This document shows positions 34,490 through 44,660 of a DNA stretch of 64,000 nucleotides, piece after piece (within the stretch, counting starts at the first letter, position 1; each line of letters starts with the position of its first letter). The notes under the pieces were generated by a model. It was not told where the DNA came from and did not search any database. It saw only the letters and a program-made list of their open reading frames with translations. The translations under genes were made by a program, and so were the position numbers. The stretch comes from Dryobates pubescens (Eukaryota > Chordata > Aves > Piciformes > Picidae), in contig NC_071646.1 in the NCBI RefSeq assembly GCF_014839835.1, positions 2,666,001 to 2,730,000 of the forward strand, in the 5' to 3' direction.

Positions 34490-35740
34490 CTGTTTTTGGG
34501 GGGGGGGTGTTGGTTGATTGGGGGTTTGGTTGGGGGTGGGGGTGTGGTTTGTTTGGGTTTGGTGTTCTTTTGTTCATTGATTGATTTTTATTGTTGGTTT
34601 TGGTTTGGGTTTTGTCTGTTTGGTGGTTTTGGAGGGGGGGTTTTTGGGTGGTTTTTGGTTGGGGTTTTGGTTGGGTTTTGTTTTGGTTGATTTTTGTTTG
34701 GGTTTTGGTTGGGGGTTTGGTTGGGGTTTTGGGTTGGTTTTGGTTGGGTTTTGTTTTGGTTGTTTTTTGTTTGGGTTTTGGTTGATTTTTGTTTTGGTTT
34801 TGGTTGATTTTTGTTTGGGGGTTTGGTTGGGGTTTTGTTTGGGGGTTTTGGGTTGGTTTTCTTTGGGGTTTTGGTTGGGTTTTGTTTTGGTTGATTTTTG
34901 TTGGGGTTTTGGTTGATTTTTGTTGGGGTTTTGTTTGGGGGTTTTGGGTTGGTTTTGGTTGGGGTTTTGGTTGGGTTTTGTTTTGGTTGTTTTTTGTTTG
35001 GGTTTTGGTTGTTTTTTGTTTTGGTTTTGGTTGGGGTTTTGGTTTTGTTTTGGTTGTTTTTTGTTTGGGTTTTGGTTGATTTTTGGTTGGGGTTTTGGTT
35101 GGGGGTTTGGTTGATTTTTGTTTGGGGGTTTGGTTGGGGTTTTGTTTGGGGGTTTTGGGTTGGTTTTGGTTGGGGTTTTGGGGTTTTTTGGTTGTTTTTT
35201 GTTTGGGTTTTGGTTGATTTTTGGTTGGGGTTTTGGTTGGGGGTTTGGGGTTTTGTTTGGGGGTTTTGGGTTGGTTTTGGTTGGGGTTTTGGTTGGTTTT
35301 GTTTGGAGGTTTGGTTTTGTTTGGCTTGCTTTGGGGGTTTGTTGGTTTTGTTTGGAGTTTTGTTTGCTTTGGGGTTTGGTTGGTTTGATTTGGGGATTTA
35401 TTTGGGGTTTTGTTTGGGTTTATTTGGGTTTTGGTTTGGTTTGGGGTTTGGTTGGGGTTTGATTGGGTTTTTTTGTTTTGTTTGGGGGTTTGTTGGTTTG
35501 GGTTTTTGGTTTTGTTTGGGGTTTTGGTTTGGTTTGGGTTTTCCTTTGGTTTGCTTTGGGGTTTTGTTGGTTTTGTTTGTTGTTTTGTTGTTTTTTGTTT
35601 GTTGTTTTGTTGTTTTTTGTTTGGGGTTTTGTTTGGTTTCTTTGGGCTTTTGTTTGGTTTCTTTGGGCTTTCGTTTGGTTTTCTTCGGGGTTTGGCGTTT
35701 TTGTTTGGGTTGTTGTTTGGTGCCTGTTGTTGTTTTAAAG
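34490..35740 (+). repeat. 1.25-kb G/T-only tract, GGTTTTGGTTGGG type
   Basis: The plus strand is almost entirely G and T, in runs such as TTGGGGTTTTGGTTGGGTTTT, with longer copies of about 100-125 bp repeated inside (for example the two blocks near 34800-34960 and 34915-35080). A and C are very rare until about 35600. Dense GGGG/GGG runs predict G-quadruplexes. Confidence 0.96.
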
Positions 35741-38700
35741 GTTTTCTGTATTATTTTAGGGTCAGCCAAACGCTTTCGGCTCTTGGGAGTGACTCAGGCT
35801 GGGTCAGCAGTGGGTCACAGCGCGCAGGGCTGCGACGGCTCCTGGCACCGGGGTCCTGACGCTCCAGCTCCAGCCCCAGCGGCGGAGCAGGGCTGGGAGC
35901 TGCCGCTGACTTTCCTTGATGCAAGAGGCTGCGGGTGAGTGAGTGTCTCATCTCCTGTCACGGTCCTGGGCTCTCCAGGAACGTCTGCCCTGTTAGTCAT
36001 TTCAGCAAGGCACTCGTCTGCAGCAGCCGGCTGCTTTCTCTGTTGTTGAGCTGTTTCCGTTACCATGGCAGCGATGCCAGCTTTGCGTGCTGCTGGCGAT
36101 GGGAACGCGGCCACTTCCTCGGCAAGATAAAGTCCCTTCCAAGCCCTAACCCTCCTATGAGGCTGAGCGTCAGCCCTGCCTGTGGTCAGAGCTGCTGAGA
36201 GCTGGAGTGGTCGAGGAGGTTGCCCCAAGGGTGGTTTTCCAGTCCCTTTTGTGCCTTTTTGAGTTGCATCACCGCGGACGTGAGAGGTGCAGGAGCTGTG
36301 CTGCTCACCACAGACGTTGTGCCAAGGATTTCTCACTTATAAGTGAGCCACCGGCCTTGGGTTTGAATTCCTCTGCACGCTGGCAGCTGGCTAACAACCT
36401 TCTGTGCTGCCTCTGCACGTTGTTTGGGTTGTCACCCCTCTTACCGTGCCCTTTCACAACACATCTCCCATAAAATCCCGAGGGAGGAGTCCTCCTTTGT
36501 TAGCTGGGAGCTGCCTGGAAGGCTTCCCGGGGAGAGGACCCCTTCCCTGCTCCCAGCAGGCTCCCAGCAGGCTCCCAGGTGCTGCAGAGCAGGAAATGTT
36601 TAATCGTTGTGAGAGTGCCTGGGGCAGTCGGCTCCCATTTCACTCTCTGAGCTCATCTGCAGGCTGCTGCAGCTCAGAAATCCCTGCATCTGCTTTCCCA
36701 CTTCCTCCCCAGAGCATCTGAGGAAGGGCTTTGCTGTTTTGCCGAGGATATTTTCACGTTGCTGTGGCTGGCAGGTAGGTGAGAGCCTCCCTTGGGCAGG
36801 CTGCCAGGGGAAAGCCAAGCCTGGGTGGTTGGCTCCCATCGGGAGTTGGTCCAACTCACGCCAGGATCCCTGCTGATGCCATCACATCTGTCCTGATAAG
36901 AGATGGTTTCAGATCTCCCCCAGGGCCAGCACGTGGGGTAATCAATACTCCACACACTTAAAATCCTCAGACAAGAAGATGCCTGGGTTGTCTCCCTGCT
37001 CTGATGCCATTCTTCTCCTCCTTGCCCTTGGATGAGGGTCACTCTGTGGTCCCTGCTTTGCATGTGGTCATTGACAGGATGGAAAGGTCAAGGGCTCCTC
37101 ACCCAGGACCATGAAGAGGTCTGGAGTGGAGCCCCCTGAAAGTGCAACATTTCACTTCCATTCCTGCATCACTCCAGCATCTTTCCTCCTCCAGCCTGGT
37201 TGGCAAGTTGTAGCCCAGGGGTGTTTCTTGCCTGTCAGCATCTGGCTGACCTGTCCTGGGCATCAGCTCAGTTACCAAAAGGAAAAACCAACCCCAAACC
37301 AACCCAAAAAGAAATCCCTTCTCATCTACAATTTACATAATGAGGTAACAGCTCCTCACCTCTTCCCTCCTTTCCTCACCCAGCCTGGGTGTGCACCAGG
37401 CCCCCTGGGAATGCTGCTGGTGCCACTTCCTCTGCTCCAAGCAAAACCTGCAGCTAGCAGCAGCTGGGCACTGGGAGAGGATGACAGAGATGGACAACCT
37501 GGTGCTGCTGAGGAGCCCTCCAACACCCCCACGAGGGTCATTGTGACCTGCTGCCAATTTGGACCTGGCTTTGGGTGTTTCAGAGTGGGATGAGGGAGGC
37601 AGGTTGGGTGCATTTAGGGTGGTTTCAGCACTGCTGGGTGTGCAATACTCTGACTAGCCTGGGCATAAGAAGCATTTGCCTAGCCCTCCCCTGATAACGG
37701 GTAGCTGCTCAAGTTGCAGCTTGGTTATCAATAAATTACTCACCCAGCAGAGCTGTGAGAACAGCCCTGGCCCACAGGCACTGACACACTCACATCCCTC
37801 AGCTTGCTGCTGCTCACCACAGTGTCAGGGCTGCTCCAGAGGTTGCCTGTGGGATCAGAAAGGTCTCTCTGCCACGTCCATACCCTCCAAGTCCATCTTA
37901 CCTTCTCTTCTGAGCATAAATAGTCCAAGGTATCTTTTTACCTGCTCAGTTTTGTTTGCAGACTGAAGGCAGCTATCTCCAGAGGGGTTACAGGAACAAC
38001 CCAATCGGCCTCAGAGCCAACAGCAAGGTGAGGCTGGGTTCTGCAGGAGTAATGCCACATTCATGTGACAGCATGGCCCAGCTGGCAAACTCTGGCTCCC
38101 TGGGGACAGTCTGGATCTGGGACACTGCTATGAGAACACGTCTGGTCTGCTCAAGGACCTAGGCTGCATCAGGTTTGCTCAGCAGCTATTGCCTGCGGCA
38201 GGCTTTGCAAAGTCTTTGCTGTGGGGCTGCCCCTGCTGCCACTGGGCTGTGGCTTTTGGAGGGCTGAGTGATTATTTCTGTCCTCCTGCAGGGGGAAAGC
38301 TTGGGGCTGTCCACAATGATCACCTAAGTCATTTGTGCTCCTGAAAACGAAGTGACTTCTCCTGGGAGCTGCCAGCCCACAGCTCTGCCCCTCCTGCGTC
38401 CCTGCATCTCCAGGCTCCAAACACCAGGGCTGTGCTGATGGAGACAGCTGTCCACCAACCTGAGGAGCAAGCCTGTCTGCACAGCTCCTCATAACCTCAT
38501 GGGTGAAGGTCCCATGTAGCAGGACAGGGATGGAGAAAGGTCCTGCCAGCAGCTTCCTGAGTCACTCTACTTCTGCTAACCCACCATGACCTGCTGCCAG
38601 TAGCCCTGGGGTGTTCGGACCACCGGCATCCCGGGGCGGGGGGGTGATGCCACTCAGCTTCCCAGATCCCCAACACCTCCTCGATGAGCTGGGACCAGCC

Positions 38701-39000
38701 CCTTTCCAGGAGGGCTTGAGAGTGTGTTTTCATCCTGGGGAAGCCCCTGAGCTTGGTGCTTTGGGGATGGAACCCCCCCCAACGGCCTCTCCTTTCGCTC
38801 GTGTCCTTCTCCCCGGATGACAAACGGCGCGGCAGTGCCAAGACTTCTTCCCGCCTCCGTGGGTTCGGGAAACACCTGGGGGTGAAGGAGCTGGTCCCTT
38901 TCACTCCCTCATTAATTCAGCCAACGACAGAGGGAAATAGGTGCTGGGGAAAGCAAGAAAAATCCCAAAAGTGAAGCCAAGAGTTATTTCCTCCCAATGC
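35741..39000. other. 3.3 kb largely repeat-free region upstream of the IL19/IL20-type gene
   Basis: The longest CR1-free stretch in the window. Contains a CpG-rich piece ending in a donor-like GCGGGTGAGTGAG (about 35780-35934), an RFX-type palindrome (36059-36072), a 66-nt candidate exon (37962-38027) and an AATAAA near 37730. No full gene can be assembled from it by eye. Confidence 0.6.
36059..36072. promoter_or_regulatory. RFX X-box-like palindrome
   Basis: GTTACCATGGCAGC, one mismatch from the RFX consensus GTTRCCATGGYAAC. Confidence 0.5.
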
Positions 39001-39069
39001 CTGGATAAAAGCGGAGCTCTGCAGGTCGGACGCCAGCGGGGCGGGGGGAGCCCACCTCCAAGCAGCAGG
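38994..39069 (+). promoter_or_regulatory. Candidate promoter and non-coding first exon of the IL19/IL20-type gene
   Basis: CCAAT (38994-38998) and GATAAAAG (39004-39011) precede a short GC-rich stretch that ends in a good donor, CAGCAG|GTAAAG, at 39069-39070. Transcription would start near 39035. This is inferred from spacing only; the coding exon with the ATG starts 1.3 kb downstream behind an acceptor such as TTGAGCAG (about 40357). Confidence 0.45.
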
Positions 39070-39409
39070 TAAAGCACTGGGGGCAGCTTTTGGCTCCTCT
39101 CTCAGTCCTGCAGGTTGTCTCCAGGAGGCCTCTTTCTTTTTCCTCTTCTTTCATGAATAACCTTCATTTTCAGCACTTGCAGTTGGAGAGTTCTGAGGGG
39201 AAGCATTTCCCTTGGGGATGCGATTCGGGGATCTGCTGCTTGCGGCTGCAGTCCTCTCCTGCTGCTTCCCAGGCAAAGGGCTTCAAACAGCTCAGTTCAT
39301 CTCCAATCATTTTTCTGCTGAGCATTGCTCAGGAGCACTTTGGTTGTTTCCATGCAATCTTTTGTTGTCTTTTTCTTTCTTTCTTTCCTTTGGGAGCTTT
39401 TGTCCTCTG

Positions 39410-40190
39410 TTTGGCTTGCTTTGGTTTGGTTTAGGGTTCAGTTTGGTTTGGGCTCAGTTTGGTTGGGGTTGGTTTGGGTTTAATTTGATCTGGGATTGGT
39501 TTGGGGTTCAAATTTGGTTGGAGTTGGTTTGGGTTTAGTTTGCTCTGAGGTTGGTTTGGGGTTCATTTGGTTGAAGTTGGTTTGGGTTCAATTTGATCTG
39601 GGGTTGGTTTGGGTTTAATTTGATCTGGGATTGGTTTGGGGTTCATTTGGTTGGAGTTGTTTTGGGTTTAATTTGAGTTGGAGTTTGGGTTTAATTTCAT
39701 CTGAGGTTGGTTTGGGTTCAATGTGGTTTGGGGTTGGTTTGGGTTCAATTTGGTTTGGAGTTGGTTTGGGTTTAATTTGATCTGGGGTTGGTTTGGGTTT
39801 AATTTGGTTTGGGGTTGGTTTGGGTTTAATTTGATCTGGGGTTGGTTTGGGGTTAATTTAGGTTGGATTTAATATGGTTTGAGTTGATTTGGGTTTAATG
39901 TGGTTTGGGGTTGGTTTGGGGTTGGTTTGGGTTTAATTTGGTTTGGGGTTGGGTTTAATTTGGGTTGGGTTTAAATTAGTTTGGATTTCATTTGGTTGTA
40001 GTTAATTTGGGTTTAATGTGGTTTGGGTTTAATTTGTGCTGGGGTTGGTTTGGGCTGGTTTAGGGTCAGGTCAGGTTTGATTTGCTTCAGGGTTTACTTT
40101 GGTTCAGGCTTTGATTTGGGTTGGGTTCGATTTGGGTCGGGGCTGGTTTAGTTTGGGTTTGATTTGGCTTGGGTTTGATTTCTCTTCTGC
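39410..40190 (+). repeat. T/G-rich minisatellite, GGTTTGGGTTTAATTTG type
   Basis: About 25-35-bp units alternating GGGGTTGGTTTGGGTTTAAT and TTGATCTGGGGTTGG-like words, about 25 copies. It occupies most of the inferred 5'UTR intron of the IL19/IL20-type gene. Confidence 0.94.
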
Positions 40191-40397
40191 TGAATATTTG
40201 GGTTTATTCTCTTGCACATGGGGAGTGAAGAGGAAATGGGGAAGAGATGCTGCTCAGAGTGGGGTTTGCAGTGTACAAGTGCTAAGCAAACCAATCTGGT
40301 TAGTCCCAGAAGCATCACAACTGAGCTGTTCGAGGCAGTATTGTCTCCCTTGAGCAGGTCTCCCAGGCACCTCGCTGTGTTTGCACCCTGAGGCAGC

Positions 40398-42631
40398 ATG
40401 AAGGGGTCCTGTCTGTTCCTCTGCCTCCTCTCCACGACTTGCTGCTTGACTTTGATGCCAACAGCTGGGAACAAAATCTTCCACTTTGGGCCCTGCAGAG
40501 TGCCCATGAGCATGGCTGAGATCAGGTCTGGCTTCAACGCGATTAAAGCCAGCGTCGTAAGTATGGCTCTGGGCTCCTGTGGAGCTGAACAAGCTGCTCC
40601 TGAAGCTCATCTGGAGCCAGCATGTCCATCAGCATCATCTGTATCTTTGTCTTCTCCTATGCAGCAAGCCAGAGACCCCATCAGGACCTTCAGCATCCTG
40701 TCTTACCCCCATTCTCTCCACAAGGTTAAGGTAGGTGTCCTTATGATGTTTCCAGCGAGCATCCTGGACTAGAGGACCTCCAGAGGTCCCTTCCCACCCC
40801 TACCATTTGGTGACTCTGTGACCATTCCTCCAGGCAGAGAATCATAGAATGCACTGTGTTGAAAGGGACCTCTAGAGGCCATCCAGTCCAACCCTGCTGC
40901 AGTAAGCAGGGACATCTCCAACCAGATCAGGTTGCTCTGAGTCCCATCAAGCCTAACCTTGAATCATAGAATCAAGAAGGTTGGAAAGGAGCTCAAAGCA
41001 CATCAAGTCCAACCTGTCAGCCAACACCTCCTGACTACTAGACCATGGCACCAAGTGCCACATCCAATCCCCTCTTGAACACCTCCAGGGGTGGTGACTC
41101 CACCACCTCCCTGGGCAGCACATCCCAATGGCTAACAACTCTCTCTGGGAAGAACTTTCTCCTCACCTCCAGCCTAAACCTTCCCTGGAACAGCTTGAGG
41201 CTGTGTCCTCTTGTCCTGGTGCTGCTTGCCTGGGAGAAGAGCCCAACCCCCACCTGGCTCCAACCTCCCTTCAGGGAGTTGGAGAGAGCAATGAGGTCTC
41301 CCCTGAGCCTCCTCTTCTCCAGGCTAAGCAACCCCAGCTCCCTCAGCCTCTCCTCACAGGGCTGTGCTCGAGGCCTCTCAATGAGAGCTTGAGATGACCA
41401 CCCCAGGAGGGCTTGGTGGCTCCAGCTTTAAAGCACTTTGGGAGAGCTTTTTGAAGCAAGCAAAGGTATTCCTTAAGTCTTCAGAGAGATGCTGCATCAC
41501 TCACCAGCTCTTCACCTTCTACGTGGACAAAGTTTTCAAGCACTGCAGGACAGAGGACTCCTACATCAACAGGAAGATCAGCAGCATAGCCAACTCCTTC
41601 CTCAGTGTCAGGAGGAACCTCCAGCACTGTGTAAGTCTGGAGTATGGCTGTGCTTTTCTTTCTTCTGCTAGATTGAATCTTAGCCAAAAATTTCTACCCT
41701 GCAATAGTGGTCAGGGACTGGCACAGGCTGCCCAGGGAGGTGGTGGAGTCCCCAGCCCTGGAGGGGCTCGAGAAACCTGTGGCCATGGCACTTGGGGACA
41801 GGGGTTTAGTGGCCACGGTGGTGTTGGGTCAATGGTTGGGCTTGGTGATCATCTCCTCCAACCCCCCTGCAGTCAGCAGGGATAGCTCCAGCTAGCTCAG
41901 GCTGCTCACAGCCCCATCAAGTCTGACCTTGAATGTCTTCAGGGCTGGGGTCTCCACCACCTCTCTGCACAGCCTGTTGCAGTGTCTGACCATAGACTCA
42001 TAGAATGGCTTGGAAGGGACCTTGAAGATCATCCAGCTCCAGCCCCCTGCCATGGGCAGGGACACCTCCTGCTAGCCCAGGTTGCTCAAAGCCTCATCCA
42101 ACCTGGCCTTGAACACCTCCAGGGAGGGAGCATCGACAACCTCCCTGGGCAACCTGTGCCAGTGTCTCCCCACCCTCACTGTGAAGAATTTCTTCCTACT
42201 CTCCAGTCTCAGTCTCCCCTCTTCCAGCTCATTGTCCCTCATCCTGTCAGCCCTTGTCAAAAGTCCCAACCCCAGCTCTCCTGTGGCTCCCCTCAGGTAC
42301 TGGGAGGCTTCTCTAAGGTCTCCCTGGAGCCTTCCCTTCTCCAACAAATTCTCTCTTGCCCCTCTAGCACGAGCAGAACAAGTGTGTGTGTGGCCAGGAA
42401 TCCACAGAGAAATTGAAGCAGATCCTTGTGAACTATGAGGGGGTAAGCTGGGGATTAAGTCCAGGAATTAACACAGCTCTTCCAGCTCCTCTTTCCATGG
42501 GGTTTTGCTCACTACCTTTCCTGACAGCCTGTTCTTTCCTCTCCTTCCAGCTGAATGTCACATCAGCAGCCATCAAATCCCTGGGTGAGTTGGACATCCT
42601 GCTGGACTGGGTGGAGAAGGAGAGCAGCTAA
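40398..42631 (+). CDS. IL19: IL19/IL20-type cytokine, complete (177 aa)
   Basis: Secreted helical cytokine of the IL20 subfamily, expected to signal on epithelia through IL20RA/IL20RB and STAT3. Five coding exons, GT/AG: 40398-40556, 40665-40730, 41478-41630, 42368-42442, 42551-42631 (stop 42629-42631). [19 protein letters not shown] is the signal peptide. Cysteines C33, C80, C81, C126, C132 and C134 fit the six-cysteine IL19/20 pattern; C98 is extra. Family hallmarks are [21 protein letters not shown] and [20 protein letters not shown]153 in NVT is a likely glycosylation site. Length equals human IL19. The N-terminal third resembles IL20 ([17 protein letters not shown]), while [10 protein letters not shown] and [10 protein letters not shown] match IL19 better, so the symbol is a best guess for a single avian IL19/20 gene. 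The exon 3 start could be 41487 instead of 41478. Confidence 0.95.
40760..40825 (+). mobile_element. CR1 3' stub
   Basis: TGGACTAGAGGACCTCCAGA to GGTGACTCTGTGACC. In intron 2 of the IL19/IL20-type gene. Confidence 0.8.
40838..40963 (-). mobile_element. CR1 3' end (older subfamily)
   Basis: AGAATCATAGAATGCACTG to CATCAAGCCTAACCTTG, cut by the next copy. Confidence 0.85.
40964..41385 (-). mobile_element. CR1 LINE 3' part
   Basis: AATCATAGAATCAAGAAGG to TCACAGGGCTGTGCTCGAG. Ends about 90 bp before exon 3 (41478). Confidence 0.95.
41690..41865 (+). mobile_element. CR1 3' part (older subfamily)
   Basis: GCAATAGTGGTCAGGGACTG to GGGCTTGGTGATCATCTCC. Confidence 0.86.
41866..41990 (-). mobile_element. 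CR1 fragment (older subfamily)
   Basis: CAGTCAGCAGGGATAGCTCC to CAGCCTGTTGCAGTGTCTG. Confidence 0.8.
41993..42345 (-). mobile_element. CR1 LINE 3' part (older subfamily)
   Basis: ATAGACTCATAGAATGGC to GGAGCCTTCCCTTCTCC. It stops about 22 bp before the exon 4 acceptor of the IL19/IL20-type gene. Confidence 0.88.
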
Positions 42632-43740
42632 GGAGCCGCAGGACAGGGCTGAGGAGGCTGTGGGGCTGCTGCAGGGTGATGATGTCCTGTCTCAGTGCAG
42701 GTTCCCATGGACTGCAGGGCATGGAGGGTTTTGCTAGCCAGGTGCCTTGGTGAGTCTTGCATTGGGATGGGAAAATGGAGCAGGCTCAATTCTGCACTTG
42801 CTTTGCTGACCTCTCTCAAAGGTTGCTCTCCAAGGGACCATCTAAGAGAGCCCAGCCCCAGCCTCTTGCCCCCCACCCTTTAGCTCTTGCTGAACATTGA
42901 GCAGATCCCCTCTGGGGCTGCTCTTCTCCAGGCTCAACAAATCCCCACAGAGCTGCTCCAGGCCCTTCAGCACCTTTGCAGCCTCCACTGGACCCTCTCC
43001 TGTAGTTCTCTGTCTCTCTTGAGCTGGGGAGCCCAGAATGGGACACAATATTCTACTTGTGGCTTCACCAGGGCAGAGCAGAGCTGGAGAACCTCCCTTG
43101 ACCTGTTGGCTGGCTCTTAATCCACTCCAGACCACCCCTGCCCTCCCTGGCTATGAGGGCACCTTTCTGGCTCATGATGAACTTGTCCCCCATCCCTCCC
43201 AGGTTCTTCTCCAGAGAGCTGCTGTCCAGCAGGTCACCCCTCACCTATACTGGTGCAGGAGGTTCTTCCTCCCCAGGTGCAGGACTTGCCCTTGTTGTAC
43301 TTCTTGAGGTGCAGCTCTCCAGCCTGTCCAGGTCCCACTGAGTGGTAGCACAGCTTGGCTGGGTGTCAGCCAGCTCTCCCTGAGTGTCTGTGGAATGACT
43401 CTGGTGTAGTCCATGCAGCACAGCAGTGCTCCAAACTCTGCCCTCAGCCTCATGAGGCTGCTGCTGCTGCTTGTCCTGGCTGAAGCCAGGTGCAAGGGGT
43501 GGGAAAAGCTTCCAAGATGAGGTCCCAGCCTGTGAGCCAGACCTCAGAGGTTCTGTGTTGCCTTTCTAGATGCCATTTTCTGCCTTATCAGTGGGAGAAA
43601 GAAAAACCTAAATGTCTGTGCAAGAGATGTGGTTGCTGAAGGGAGAAAAGGCTCTTGTGTGTGCTGGGTAATTTACTGACAGCTGTGAGGCTGGTGGAAA
43701 CCTGCTGCAATTACTGTAAATAAACCCCACTGGAAACTCT
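42632..43740 (+). other. 3'UTR of the IL19/IL20-type gene (inferred)
   Basis: The first AATAAA downstream on this strand is at 43719-43724, preceded by an ATTTA at about 43671. If used, the 3'UTR is about 1.1 kb and includes a large antisense CR1 piece (42855-43350). Confidence 0.45.
42855..43350 (-). mobile_element. CR1 LINE, long internal fragment (5' part of ORF2 end)
   Basis: CTTGCTGAACATTGAGCAGA through GGAGCCCAGAATGGGACAC and on to CTTGAGGTGCAGCTCTCC, which is further 5' in CR1 than most copies here. Confidence 0.85.
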
Positions 43741-43919
43741 GCTGACTCCATGTGTTGAAATTCTGAAGAGTTAGGTGCTTCTTGCTGCTGAAACTTGCCC
43801 AGCTCACCAGCCTGCCCTTTCCTAGCAGCTGCTGTCCCTCCTGCTGTCCTGCCCACCCCAGGGCTGGTGCAGCACTCCTGGTGTGCCAGGGAGACCAAAG
43901 CTTGGACCTGAGTGAGGCT
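43351..43919. other. Unique sequence, end of inferred 3'UTR and flank
   Basis: Contains the AATAAA at 43719 and no other feature. Confidence 0.45.
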
Positions 43920-44030
43920 GAATCATAGAGTCCTAGAGAGGTTTGGCTTGGAAGGGACCTTAAAGCTCATCTAATTCCAACCCCCTGCTGTGGGCAGGGA
44001 CACCTTCCACTAGACCAGGCTGCTCAAGAC
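43920..44030 (-). mobile_element. CR1 3' end (older subfamily)
   Basis: AATCATAGAGTCCTAGAGAG to AGACCAGGCTGCTCAAG. Confidence 0.85.
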
Positions 44031-44091
44031 CCCCAGCTTGTCCCTGAGACCATTTTTGGTGTGCATTATGTACAGCTCTGCTCTGTTTTCA

Positions 44092-44375
44092 TGGAATCAT
44101 AGAATCAATAAGGTTGGAAAAGACCTCAGAGATCATCAAGTCCAACCTCTCACTCAACACCTCCTGACTACTAAACCATGGCTCCAAGTGCCACATCCAA
44201 TCCCCTCTTGAACACCTCCAGGGATGGGGACTCCACCACCTCCCTGGGCAGCACATTCCAGTGGCTAACAACTCTCTATATGAAGAACTTTCTCCTCACC
44301 TCCAGCCTAATCTTTCCCTGGCACTGCTTGAGACTGTGTCCTCTTGTTCTGGTGCTGCTTGCCTGAGAGAAGTCA
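44092..44375 (-). mobile_element. CR1 LINE 3' end
   Basis: GGAATCATAGAATCAATAAGG to GTGCTGCTTGCCTGAGAGA. Confidence 0.95.
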
Positions 44376-44469
44376 TCTCTTCATGCAGCAGCCACAAGGG
44401 GTTGTGGACTCCTGGTGTCAAGACCCAGCTAAATGCTGCTTACCAGCACAAACCAGGGCAGTCAGAAGG

Positions 44470-44660
44470 AATCACAGAGTTGTTTTGATTGGGAAAGACC
44501 TCAAAGCTCACCCAGCTCAACCATCAACCCAACACCCCCGTGGCCACTAAACCATGTCCCCAAGTGCCACTGCCACAGGCTTCCTGAGCTCCTCCAGGCA
44601 TGGTGACTCCACCACCTCCCTGGGCAGCCTGTTCCAATCCCTGACCACTCTTGCAGGAAA
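44470..44660 (-). mobile_element. CR1 3' part (older subfamily)
   Basis: ATCACAGAGTTGTTTTGATTG to TCCCTGACCACTCTTGCAG. Confidence 0.88.

Noticed and set aside
34490-35740. Interstitial telomere array
   Set aside because: The words resemble TTTTGGGG but vertebrate TTAGGG repeats are absent and the spacing is irregular.
34490-35938. Plus-strand frame of 346 codons made of Gly, Phe, Trp, Val and Leu
   Set aside because: Direct outcome of a G/T-only tract, which cannot contain TAA and rarely forms TGA or TAG; not a membrane protein.
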